Under the pieces are notes generated by a model. It had not been told where the DNA came from, did no database searches, and was given only the letters and a program-made list of their open reading frames with translations. DNA of 64,000 bases from Pempheris klunzingeri (taxonomy: Eukaryota; Chordata; Actinopteri; Acropomatiformes; Pempheridae), in assembly GCF_042242105.1 (NCBI RefSeq), contig NC_092022.1, positions 8,614,001-8,678,000 of the forward strand, written 5' to 3'. The first letter of the stretch is position 1; each line of letters opens with the position of its first letter. Below are positions 25,958-37,122 of this stretch, piece after piece. The position numbers were made by a program, and so were the translations under genes.

Positions 25958-28577
25958 TTAGTTTGTGGTCATGACCTGGAAAAAAGAAAGCAGAAAGAGA
26001 AGGTTTTGAGGTTTGGTCCACTAGAGGGCACTAGAGTATCATTGCTTCTTTACTACAACATGTCCACACTGCTCCTCTGAGCTACTGAGTAGTTCAGCTG
26101 CAAATTAAAATTGAAATAACAATTCTTGTATTTTTAAATAATTACTTTAATTTCTTTCAATAATTACAATATGATAATTTCCACAGAGGGAAAAAAATCA
26201 CTGCTGTCTTCCTGAGCCAAAAATAAACAAAAATGTGGATCTTTTGGACAAATACTGATCCTTCACTTACATCGTTGATCCAGGGGATGTAGGCGCTGAC
26301 CCTAGTGAAGACGGAGGGCTTCTTGGGGTAGTTGCAGCCCAGGCTTGAGCCAAAGCTCACCACACCGTAGACGTCCCAGGAGCCATCAGGGTTCTGACAG
26401 TTGAGGGGACCACCAGAGTCTCCCTAAAGGGGATATTTGTAGATCATGTAGTGATGTGCTTGAATATAAGGCTGGGATTCAGTTTTACATGAACTGTTAC
26501 TAAACATTACAGAAGTTTGCAAAGTAAACTCACGTTGCAGCTAGCCAGCTGTCCGTCTCCTCCAGCACAGACCATGTCAGTGGTGACCAGGCTGCCCCAC
26601 CAGTCATACCTGGAGCAGGCGGAGTGGCTGACCACGGGAAGGAGGGCCTGCTGCAGGATGTCAGCAATGGGTCCTCCAGCTGTAGAAGAAAACAGGGTTT
26701 TCAGGCTTGTGCTGCTGTCAAGACCACCTCAACACAAAGCATATTAAAAAACTAGATCCAGTTTCCATTTAAAAGCAAGTGAAAACTAAGTTTCCTGATG
26801 ATAAAATGTTTTGTATGGAGAGATTATAGACTGTAAGAGCTTGTATCAAATGGGTCTAATCAGCACATAGCACATAGCACATCTAACCTTTTTATATTTA
26901 GATTCAGGGGGTAAAACAAAACCAACATCCAAATGTAACTGGGACATAGTAATAAAAACTCAGACATGTTGAAAAGTGAAAATGGACAGAATTAAGGGCC
27001 AATGACATTTTAGTTGATGGCTAATCTTGAAAGTCCAATGAACTGAAAGTGGAAACGGTTGCTGTGCTCACACAGATGATGTTACACTAAAGATAAGACA
27101 GAACTTTGATGTTGCCAGCCTTTTTTCTGACAGCTGACAGAACTTACTCCAGAGACGGCCCCAGCCGGTGACATAGCAGGGAGCATCATGAGGCAGGATG
27201 TCACCAGAGTCAGGAAGGCAGGCAGCCATGATGGCATCAGAGAATATGACAGGAGTTGACAGCTTGATCAGGGCAATGTCGTTGCTAGAGCATGAATGCA
27301 AATACCACATTTAGAAACAGGGCGCTAATGAATATTGATAAAACACATTACGACTAAAACACAGTTGACAATGTGACTGAGCCCACCGGATTCTGTAGGA
27401 GTCCCACTCCTCGTGGACGATGATCTTGGCGGGGCTGATGGCGAGGGAACCGGGCTCATTGCTGTCTCTCAGATTGTGCTTTCCCAGGTAGACCCTGTAG
27501 GTGCGACTGCTGCTTGACCACAAAAAAACACAGAAACAAGAGTCAGAGTTGCTTTAATCTGTGATTCAAGAACACTTGATGAGAACACCCAACTGAGCTA
27601 TAACCTATACCAATAAAATTACCTTCTCTGCCATTATATCACTATAAGAATACTGCTGCTAACATACTGTACGGTGTTAATATTAAAACTGCCAGAGTTT
27701 AAAAAGTGGGAATATAATATCAATTATTAATAGTCTCAAATCTACAAAATTGCTTTTTCTTAACTTATTTCTTCGGCCTTCTTCAGCTTAAAGACTGAAC
27801 TGCATTATTATGCCAACTTTCTGTATTCTTACTTGTCAGACTGCTGAAGTATTTAAGTTTAAGTTCAAGTGTGTATGTTTTAAAAGGAAATCCAAATATA
27901 TCTTTTTTCTTTGTACTGCTTTAACCACCCAGCTGATGCATCCTGTCTACCACAGGCCTGGCTGTCTTTGTCCTCTGCCTTGCATATGCTCTTGTTTTCA
28001 GGTTTTTTTTTAAGGCATACCCGATGCAGTGAGCAGCAGTGAGGACCCACTGGTTGGAGATCAGGGTGCCTCCACAGGTGTGGTAGAAGTTGCTGCCACT
28101 CTGGTACTGCAGAGACACCTGAGGAGAGCAAACAATGACAGGACATGAATGTTTTATGACTTAAGGAAATGGATATAAGATATAGAATTTAAAGACGAAG
28201 TTATAACACACCTGCCAGGGCCAGCTGTTCTCACGGACATCATCTCCACCGACCACCCTGGTGATGACAGGGGGGAAGGTGGGCATGCCACACCCGTAGG
28301 CTAAGAAACAACAGCAGAGAACATGGTGATTTACTATTTATGATGTGTCTTAAAATCAGCAGTACTATAAAATGTCTCAAATCAGTTTTTTAGCACAAGG
28401 ATCAAATGTGTAAACTGTTAAACTCAGTACACTCAGTGATTCATGTCAGGTTTTTTTGACCACTTCATGTCAAAAGAATGTGTGACAGTTGTATGGAGCA
28501 GCACATTCAATCGTTTGGTCATAGTAGTATCAGAGCTTACCACCAGCAACGAACAAAGCCAAGATCACGAACTTCAT
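25958..28577 (-). CDS. ela2: Elastase 2 (chymotrypsin-like elastase 2A type), 267 aa
   Basis: Secreted pancreatic S1 serine protease zymogen that cleaves after medium and large hydrophobic residues. Eight coding exons: 28541-28577, 28212-28300, 28021-28118, 27387-27512, 27148-27284, 26534-26679, 26271-26423, 25958-25975; all introns are GT-AG and the frame closes exactly at 804 nt. Signal peptide residues 1-15; propeptide with Cys16, which pairs with Cys139 in this family; activation cleavage after Arg27 to give VVGG. The catalytic triad is His72 (TAAHC), Asp119 (NDIAL) and Ser214 (GDSGGP). The S1 wall reads [24 protein letters not shown] and HNL match CELA2A better than CTRC. The residue six before the catalytic Ser (chymotrypsin 189) is Ala, where human CELA2A has Ser. 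Divergent from ctrc, with 1.17 kb between the start codons. Confidence 0.95.
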
Positions 28578-28620
28578 TGTGATTGTCTTCGGTAGAAGTC
28601 CTGGGGGATGTGCTCCTCCT

Positions 28621-28626
28621 TATATA
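28621..28626 (-). promoter_or_regulatory. ela2: TATA box of ela2
   Basis: Minus-strand CTATATAAGG, about 45 bp before the ATG, predicts a 5' UTR of roughly 15-20 nt. Upstream on the same strand lie TTTCCCA (28708-28714), two GATA motifs and a CACCTG E-box (28796-28801). The E-box and TC-box are too far apart for a classical PTF1 composite site. Confidence 0.75.
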
Positions 28627-29698
28627 GCGTGTTAATAGAGCTGTTTAAAAGACCTGACCTGAGAAATGTGTTGCTTAACATTTGCCTCAGAACAGCCAGG
28701 GAGTTGGTGGGAAAAATAAATCTGCCTTGGAGATAAGTAACCACAAATATCCCCAAAGACACCTTATCTCCCCAACTCAACCTGTGTGAACCTCACAGGT
28801 GTCTGACAGTGACCCAAGTTGGCCATGAAAATGGCAAAAACTCTGTGGTTATATGTTCATTTGAAAACGGTCAGTCCACCTGTAATAACTAAGAAAATAA
28901 TAGCCTATTTCTATATGTGAATGTGCACAATGTTCACTTAAAACTTAAGTTATCTTAAACATATCTTAGTGTAAATGTTTGCATGAGGCTTTAAACAATC
29001 ACAAAGAACTACAAAACACGTAAAAAGTACACATAAAAACTCCAAATAAAACATGGTTGTGATTTTACTATGAGAATCAAATATACTTATATAGAGGTAG
29101 AAATAATATTTTAGCATGTAGTAATCTGGTGTATAATAAAGTTGCATTTTACCATAATATTTCATAAATATGCTGCATTTGTAGTGCAGTGTTGTATTTA
29201 GTCAACTCTTACAATGTTTTTGCTGTGATGGAAAAGTGAATCACTCCAGAGGAACAGCTGTCTCCTCCTCTGTATAAAAGAGCAGATGTTGCTGTCGAAC
29301 CTTAGGGACGGACCTGTTTTTATGCAGATGTGAATTCTGTATTATGCTGTACTAATAACTTTAAGTAACACAATGTAGTCTCATGAAGCATTTGTTGCTT
29401 TGATGAGCAATGGAAACTTAAGCTACTGGAGAAGGCAACACATTTATATGGAGTAGGGAGGGCTACAATTGATATGAAGTAAGTCTCCTTGGGTCAGCTC
29501 TGGCTCTTTATAATAAAAGTTAAAACCCTTCAACAAACAAGTTCAAAATGATACAGAACTCTGGGACACTTTGGCCTTGGCCTAGTATTCCTGGGCATTT
29601 CTGGCTGTTTTGATGTCATCCTAGCTCCACCCCAGTGTAAGTGGAAAATTTCCAAGAATTTGATCCAGTTTGAGTAGGTTGCATAACATCATGAAAGG
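28627..29698. promoter_or_regulatory. Shared upstream region of divergent ela2 and ctrc
   Basis: About 1.07 kb lies between the two TATA boxes. It includes the ela2-side GATA/E-box cluster (28700-28801) and, on the ctrc side, TGGCCTTGG (29572-29580), whose complement CCAAGGCCA fits the NR5A2 (LRH-1) consensus. NR5A2 is a known co-regulator of acinar genes. No open frame of note lies between. Confidence 0.4.
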
Positions 29699-29706
29699 TA
29701 TAAATA
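29699..29706 (+). promoter_or_regulatory. ctrc: TATA box of ctrc
   Basis: TATAAATA lies 45 bp before the first ATG, the same spacing as in ela2, which gives a short leader. Confidence 0.8.
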
Positions 29707-29743
29707 TGTCAGATGCTTTACTGCAAACTGCGGCGATACAGAC

Positions 29744-32700
29744 ATGATGAAGTTTGTGGTTCTTGCTCTCTTTGTTGCTGGTGGTAAGGATCTTTCACAC
29801 ACAATATCGCTACAGCCACCTGTCTGGAGCCATATTCACATGCAGTATTTCAGTTTTCTCTACAAACTGAATGCAGATTAACGGTTGTGTGTGCCTGTTC
29901 ACAATTTTAAAAGAGTCTGTCTCTGTCTGTCCCCTCAAGCCTACGGGTGCGGCCTGCCCACCTTCCCCCCTGTGGTGACCAGGGTGGTTGGAGGAGAGGA
30001 TGTCAGGCCCAACAGCTGGCCCTGGCAGGTAAACATGCTGAGGGAGGAGGTTCCCTCAGAAAACAAGATATCAAATGTCTGAAAAAGACTTATTCTAGTC
30101 TGCAGATTTATGGCTAAGATATACAGTGTAGCATGTGGCAAGTAGATGAGACACTCTCATGATATTAAGTAATGTGGAGTAATTGAGAGGAAAAGTAAGC
30201 ACCAGCATAAGCAATCCAAATAGCTTTATGAAGAAGAAATGCATTAGAACGTTAAAGAGACAATAAAAAGTAACATTTAAAAAAAAAAATCATTAAATAG
30301 AATAATAATGTAGTAAGGTGCCCCTATTCAATGAAGGAAATTAAAGCGTAGTAAAGAAAATAATCAACCAAAGGCACTGAAAAAAGGACCATTTCTAGAT
30401 CAAATTTGAATGTAACTCTGGGTGCTTTTGATACTGGAAAGAGAAACTTTAAGTAGGCAGTATAAGATGGATGACCTCCCATCAGGACATGCTAACTGCA
30501 AACAGCAAAAAAAAAGCATCCATAACAAAGATGCCAAAAAGAAAAAAAGAAAATATTGAGAGAATTGATTGTGTTCATTTGTTTGCTTTAGATTTCCCTG
30601 CAGTACAACAGACAGGGTGAGTGGAGACACACCTGTGGAGGTACTCTGATCTCTGACCAGTGGGTCCTCACTGCTGCTCACTGTATCAGGTATGATGTCG
30701 ACACAGTGGAGCCTCAATGCAGCACTGACGCGAATATCAATACTAGCAGTCAGTGACAGGAATTACCCATGAGAGTAAAATGTCAGTTGTGAGCTGATTA
30801 CAATAGTTTCCATTACATTTCTACTTAATCTAAAATATTCCAAGATTCAAATGAGCAAAGGTTGAAATAGCAGTTAATTATATGGGAACACCAACAGATT
30901 GTAAGATAATGGAGAGACTGACCACTGACATGTTTCTTACCAGTAGATTAAAATGCTTGTTAGGAAGACCATCTTTACATACAGACTCCACAAAACACAG
31001 TTGGTAATAGGCTCAGCTTTCTACAGAAAAACATTTAGAAATGTAATCTTTTAAAGGGGTCTCTGAGATAATAGATTACTGCTTCATATTCTTCTCTATG
31101 TGAACTTGCAGCAAGGGCCAAGAGTACAGAGTGGCCATGGGAAAGCACAACCTGATTGAGATAGAGGAGGGTGCTGTTTTCATGGGCACCGCTGACATCA
31201 TTGTGCACGAGAAGTGGAACCCTTTCTTCATCCGGTAAAAAAAAAATGACTTTGCTATGAATTGTGAGACTTTACTGAAAATAAGAAGATAAGATAATGT
31301 CAGTGAACATTACAAGCAGGCCAGGGATGAATCTAAATGTGTATGTTTCCGCTCCAGTAATGACATTGCCCTGATCAAGCTGGTGTCCCCCGTCACCTTC
31401 TCTGACACCATCATGGCTGCTTGTCTCCCTGCTGCTGGCTTCATCCTCCCCCATGACGAGCCCTGCTACGTCACTGGATGGGGTCGCCTCTACAGTGAGT
31501 GCAAAAACTCCCTCCTCTCTCTGAGACAAAATCAGTTTTAATTTAGTTAGTAGTTGTCTCTAATTAAGATATTAGATACTGACAGGATTATTGTGATTTT
31601 TCAAACTGAGGAATGTAGTAATCTATTATTTAGAAATAAAGAAAAAGCAGTTATAAATGTCCAACAGGATGGTTGAACGGTATTTATTTGCCTAATAATT
31701 CCTGAACAGACTGTGCCCGTCAAAGCTTCAGCCTTCTGAAACACCTGTCCCATTAAGGTCGCGTTCCTCATCAGTCTTTTGAGCATGTATGCGTCTCTCC
31801 TCCACACAGCTGGAGGTCCCATTGCTGACATCCTGCAGCAGGCTCTCCTGCCTGTGGTGGACCACGCCACCTGCACCAAGCCCGACTGGTGGGGTTCTCA
31901 GGTGAAGGACACCATGGTCTGCGCAGGTGGAGATGGAGTTGTGTCTGGCTGCAACGTGAGTGTAAAACAATTAACGACACAAAAGCACACGTCATGCTGT
32001 AGCACCAATGCTTTCTTACATCAGCAAACTGGAGACAGCAAGCAAACTCATGTTCCCTCGACCTGTACGTTTGTCACGCATTATACAGAGAGTCGGTATT
32101 TTAAGTTTTAATTTTGTACTGACTGTAGAGAAGACAGCACATATCTTTTTCATTTCATTAATTGTTTTTTCCATCACCTCTATGTGCTCAACACGACACA
32201 TGATGTAACAAAGTAGAACTCAAACTTCAGCCACTTAATCGATGAGTCAATTGGCAGATAATCAGCAACTATATTGTTAACTGATTCATTGTTGATACAT
32301 CCTTTCATAAGCAAAACTGACTTGACTTCTCAAGTGTGAATATTTACTCTTTTTCTTATTGTTCTATGCTATCAAACTAAATATATTTTAGTTTTGGACT
32401 GTTGGTGAGACCAAAAAATTATGTCAACATAGACTTTTTAAAAAAATACTTTTTCTGACATATTATGGATTAATTTATTTAGCAATTAGTTGAGAAAATT
32501 ATCTACAGATTGATCCAAATGACAAAAATTGCCACACCTACAAACAGCAAGTGCTCTATTTCTTCCCATTTTAGTCCTTTAGATTCAGAGACACTTCTTC
32601 TAATTCTGCATGCTATTCCCCCCACAATCTGAAAAGTGTCTCTCCTAAAATGCATTAACTTTTAGTATTTCAGAGGGAGAATGTCCAAAATGTCTTAAAA

Positions 32701-33126
32701 ATGTAAAGGTCAAATGTATAAGGTCTCATGAGTAATGTTAGACTGATTGTTAGACCTACTGATTGCCTTTCAAGGACAGAGTTACTGTTAACTCTGGAAT
32801 TTGCACACTGATCATATGTTTTCTCTCACATGACTCAGGGCGACTCTGGTGGCCCTCTGAACTGCCAGAGCGCTGACGGTTCCTGGGAGGTTCACGGCAT
32901 CGTCAGCTTTGGCTCCGGTCTCAGCTGCAACTTCCCCAAGAAGCCCACTGTCTTCACCCAAGTCACCTCCTACATCGACTGGATCAGCTCTGTAAGCTCC
33001 TGAACCTCTCACTGAATCACTTCAGAGGCTGTGAAGTCATGAAAACGAGTACACAGTTGTAACGAGTGCTGCAGTAAATCTAACATGTCTCTATCATCTC
33101 TTCCACAGAAAATGGTGGCCTATTGA
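29744..33126 (+). CDS. ctrc: Chymotrypsin C (caldecrin) type protease, 267 aa
   Basis: Secreted S1 protease zymogen. In mammals chymotrypsin C cleaves after Leu and regulates trypsinogen activation and degradation. Eight exons: 29744-29783, 29940-30028, 30592-30689, 31112-31234, 31358-31494, 31810-31955, 32839-32991, 33109-33126. Signal peptide about 1-16; cleavage after Arg28 to VVGG; triad His73, Asp119, Ser214. Features nearer CTRC than CELA2 are [27 protein letters not shown] with the following [32 protein letters not shown] and the C-terminal DWISSKM. The residue at chymotrypsin position 189 is Ser, as in CTRC. Two ATGs lie in tandem at 29744 and 29747; the second aligns with the ela2 start, so the true start could be either. 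Exon 4 is one codon shorter than in ela2. Confidence 0.9.
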
Positions 33127-33164
33127 GAGGACAGACTTTTGGGATCAAAGCCACCATGTGCACA

Positions 33165-33170
33165 AATAAA
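33165..33170 (+). terminator. ctrc: Poly(A) signal of ctrc
   Basis: AATAAA 39 bp after the stop codon, the same distance as in ela2. Confidence 0.8.
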
Positions 33171-33471
33171 ATAAATTAAATGTGAAACTATAAATGAAAT
33201 AAAATGTCAAGATTTTGTGTTATTTTATATTCTGTACAATTTTTTTCTTAATTATCACATTAGCGCTTTCTCCAAACTATTAACTGAATGTTAAGCCTGT
33301 GGAATATTATGTTACTTTTATTCTGACAAAAAAAATATCATCATCATCAGTTTTATCAATGATTAAATGGCGGAAAAAGATCTGATGGGAGTATAGCGAT
33401 GGGAAAATCCTATCACCAACCACATGCTGTGTCCTCACTCTTCACCACTTTGTTTGTCTTTCTGCAAGTGT

Positions 33472-33486
33472 CAGCTGGGTTTCCCA
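33472..33486 (+). promoter_or_regulatory. Candidate PTF1-like site of third protease gene
   Basis: CAGCTGGGTTTCCCA combines an E-box (CAGCTG) with a TC-box (TTTCCCA) two bases later, 40 bp before the TATA box. PTF1, the acinar-cell activator, binds an E-box plus TTTCCCA about one helical turn apart. The spacing here is about 2 bp shorter than in classical examples, so this is a candidate only. Confidence 0.45.
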
Positions 33487-33525
33487 GAACAGTCTACACA
33501 CTGGTTAGAAGTTGCTAACATACAG

Positions 33526-33533
33526 TATAAATA
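33526..33533 (+). promoter_or_regulatory. TATA box of third protease gene
   Basis: TATAAATA lies 59 bp before the ATG at 33585, which predicts a leader of about 30 nt. Confidence 0.8.
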
Positions 33534-33584
33534 CAGGCCTGTTCTTAACACAAGATTTAGGCAGACATTACATACTGTAGAGTC

Positions 33585-36500
33585 ATGAGGAGCCTGGTGG
33601 TTCTCATTTTTGTGGTAGCTACTGGTAAGACAGTTTCAATCCTCTCACATATATTACTTAAAACTCATTTACTGGAGTGTAATCAAAATGAAAACTTGCC
33701 ACAATAAAATAATTATGTCTAATCTGGTGTGAAAACAACAATATGCATTACTAACCTTATCCCAGCCTATGGATGCGGCCTTCCCACTTTCCCCCCCGTA
33801 CTGAGCAGGGTGGTGGCAGGAGAGGACGTCAGGCCTCACAGCTGGCCCTGGCAGGTAAGGTCTGGTCTTAAAGTGTAAAAACATTTGTACTCTGACAACC
33901 ACAGAACAGCATACAAACATACAAAACTACATTTCCATTCTACCGCTACAGATTATTTTTACACATTTACTCTCTGAATCCTCTGGTGACTTCTGATAAT
34001 AATTTCCCCTCCAGAGCAGCCACAGAGGGATGAGAGATTAAATGGATTTGTAGGCTGTTGGAGTGACATTCTAATGTGTAGCAATAAGCGCTGTCCTCTC
34101 GTTGCTCTGCACAGATCTCGCTCCAGTCAGACAGCAGTGGGCGCTGGAGGCATGGCTGTGGGGGCACCCTCATCTCTTCTGACTGGGTCCTCACTGCTGC
34201 ACACTGCATCAAGTATGTTTAACGAAAGCTCAGGGGAAGGTTGTCAGTATTCTTAAAATTGGCTCACAAAGTTTTTGAAGGCTTTTGAGCTTATTCATTC
34301 ACGGTTACAGATATGTATATTAGTTTTTGATGATTCATGGCAGATTTGAGCAATCAAGAACTTTGGCTCCTCAACTATTTATTTTCAGTAATGACTCAAT
34401 GTGTCCAGTTCATGAAAATGTTCATATTTACTTTGCCAAACCAAAGGTCTGTGCCAGGAAATACTTCTCTACCAAACAGGAAATGATGAGTTTTCTTCTT
34501 TTTTCTTTTTTCTGAGCTTTTTTTGTGACTGAGAGCTGTTTTCAGGAATAAACAGAAGAATGACATAGATCTTGTAGAATCAGCAGCAATGGCTGCCATG
34601 CTTGGACAGAGAAAGAAAAGGGTGAAATGTAGAGGATTTCAACCTTCACATTAAAGAGATGTTGTAAAACACTGCTTACAAAAAAATAGGAGATCTCAAA
34701 AATTACCGCTTCACAGCCAGTTAAAAATCGATTGCTCACCGAAACAACCGTGCATCACCTCTACTAGACTACTAAGCAGTTGCAATCCACCATCAGCTTA
34801 ATCACAATTTTGTATACACAGGCAGAAAAGTCAATACTACTTCTCAAACACCCCATGGAGACACTGTGTCATCTGCCACCCCACAGTGACCGCTACAACT
34901 ACAGAGTGGAGCTGGGTAAACACAGTCTGAAGACAAGTGAGGAGGGCTCGATAGCTCAGAGGGCGGCTAAAATCATTACTCATGAGGACTACAACACCCT
35001 GCTCAGCCGGTAACAGCAACAGCCGCCCACACAGCTCAATATCACCTCATGAGTCCAAGAGAAGAGCATATTCAGGAGGGTACCGCTTGTAAGCAGAGTA
35101 TCAGTGATCAGTTTACTGGCATTTCTTTTACAATGAAGAAGCTGATGCTGCAAAACACTAATGCAGCATTAACCACATTTTGTTTGTCAATGCTGTATTG
35201 ATTCTCCTTTTGCAGTAACGACATTGCCCTCATCAAGCTGTCTTCCTCTGTCACCTTCTCTGACACAATCATGGCCGCCTGCATCCCAGACCGGGGCGTC
35301 ATCCTGCCCCACGGTGCTCCCTGCTATGTCACCGGCTGGGGTCGACTCTTCAGTGAGTGAATACACCTCAGCAGAATGACTCGCCGTCAATCTACATTAG
35401 AAATTTGTCCTGCTTAATGGAATCTACGCATGTCTGTGCACCTGTCAGTCAATTCAGGTCAAATATTGAGGTCAAACCAAAGAATATTTCATAGCCTTAA
35501 ATTGCTCAAAAAATGTGACATATCCATTAGCCTGCTAAAAACGCAGACTTAACCATACCTGAGGTATCATTTGACATTTATAGGCCTTTTTCACAGAGGA
35601 CATTTTGACTGGTTACAGTAGGAAAAGCACAGGTGTAAATCAAACGAATGAGGGCTGGATTCCATTTAGCTGCTTTAGTTTCTGGGTATTGGCGTTGTTC
35701 ATGCTGGTTTATTGTCACAACTTAGTGGGACAGAGCCATAGTTAATGTTAGCAGTAACACCTGAGCTTTTCCTACTGTGACGAGTCAAAATGTCTGCTGC
35801 GAAAAAGGCCTATTGTATGTCAAAAGAAACAAAAAGTGTTCAAAAGTGATCCATTTTTTTTAAGAGAAATGAGGAAAACTCAGTTTTACCTTTGGCAGAG
35901 ATGTAGTAAAATAAAAGCACAGTTAGAAGAGCGGTGAGTTTTTTGGACTATAGCCGTCTGTGAATTTCTGTTACACAAAATTAGAAGTGGTAGCGTATAA
36001 TATTCTAAATGGGTCTGGGTTGATTATCAGTGAGTGATAATCCAGGCTAATCAATGGAACACTCCTGCAGCTAAATAGTTCAAGAGGCATCCCATAAACT
36101 ATACTTAGGGTACCATCCTCTAACTCTACCCTCGACACAAACAGCAAAGATTTTCTCAAACAGCACCCCACCTGTCCCACAACTAAACCTTCCTCAATGC
36201 AAAATCTAGTTTCTTACCCAAGTTGAGCGTGTTCCTTCCCCACAGCCAGCGGCCCTCTGGCTGACATCCTGCAGCAGGCTCTCCTTCCGGTGGTAGACCA
36301 TGATACCTGCTCACAGCCTGACTGGTGGAGCGTCTTGGCAACAGACAAGATGGTCTGTGCCGGAGGTGATGGCATCACTGCTGGGTGTAATGTGAGTTCA
36401 CACATGTGAAATGTCATCTTAGGACCCAACACTAATTTAATGGTCAATTACAGCAATCAGTAAAGCAGTCAGTAAAATCTATATCTAGTACTGTATAAAA

Positions 36501-36935
36501 GGCTCAGGGAAGATTAAAAAAAAAAAGGAGATTTATATTAAAACTATAGAAAAGGAACATTTAGTATGACTAAAAGTGATCATTGGTAGCCATACTCTGC
36601 CTTCTTAGTGTGTCATCAGTGTTTCATGACGCACAGGGAGACTCTGGTGGCCCCCTGATCTGCCTAAACTCCAAAGGCTCCTGGGACGTCCACGGCGTGG
36701 TGAGCTTCGGTTCTGGTGAGGGCTGCAACGTCTTCCAGAAGCCCACTGTCTTTACACAAGTCAGCTCCTACATCAACTGGATCAACATGGTGAGGAACGT
36801 TCCTCATTTTGTGTTTGCCTTGCCAGCATAAACATTGTAACCTGAAGCAAACAAAAGCCCCTGCTTTCAAAAACAGGAAGTGAATTATAATTGTGTTTTC
36901 TATTGTTCACTCTGCAGGTCATGACCAACTACTGA
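33585..36935 (+). CDS. Chymotrypsin C/elastase 2-like serine protease, 267 aa
   Basis: Third digestive S1 protease, a tandem paralogue of ctrc. Eight exons: 33585-33624, 33766-33854, 34115-34212, 34887-35009, 35216-35352, 36246-36391, 36637-36789, 36918-36935; exon lengths are identical to ctrc throughout. Signal peptide about 1-16; propeptide [12 protein letters not shown]; cleavage after Arg28. The triad His73, Asp119 and Ser214 is intact, so it should be active. It differs from its neighbours: the mature N-terminus is VVAG instead of VVGG, HGCGG replaces HTCGG, the DWW motif is followed by Ser rather than Gly, and position 189 is Ala. DHDTC and the one-codon-short exon 4 favour a ctrc origin, but the C-terminus (INMVMTNY) looks more like elastase 2. 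Exact orthology is therefore left open. A small transposon sits in intron 5. Confidence 0.92.
35581..35812. mobile_element. Non-autonomous DNA transposon (MITE) with long inverted repeats
   Basis: The 232-bp element starts TAGGCCTTTTTC and ends GAAAAAGGCCTA. The two ends are inverted repeats matching for about 57 bases with about 8 mismatches by hand. There is no coding capacity. Flanking bases (TTTGACAT on the left and ATGTCAAA on the right) extend the symmetry, so the true ends may be 35570 and 35824. A clear target duplication could not be settled (TA is possible). It lies in intron 5 of the third protease gene, away from splice sites. Confidence 0.75.
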
Positions 36936-37116
36936 AGAAGCTATTCGTGGGCTTTTGTCAGCAATAAGAACAATGATTTATGATGTGTTGACTCATTTTT
37001 TACTGCAAAGAAAATGCTGTTTATCAGTGCACAGAAGTGGAATGCAGAGCTATTATATGCTAATGTGAAGCTAACATACTGTCCATGTTCAGGACAGTTA
37101 GAAACAAGACGCCCTT

Positions 37117-37122
37117 AATAAA
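37117..37122 (+). terminator. Candidate poly(A) signal of third protease gene
   Basis: AATAAA lies 181 bp after the stop codon and is the first canonical signal. An AATAAG variant nearer the stop (about 36964) is an alternative that would match the short 3' UTRs of the two neighbours. Confidence 0.5.
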
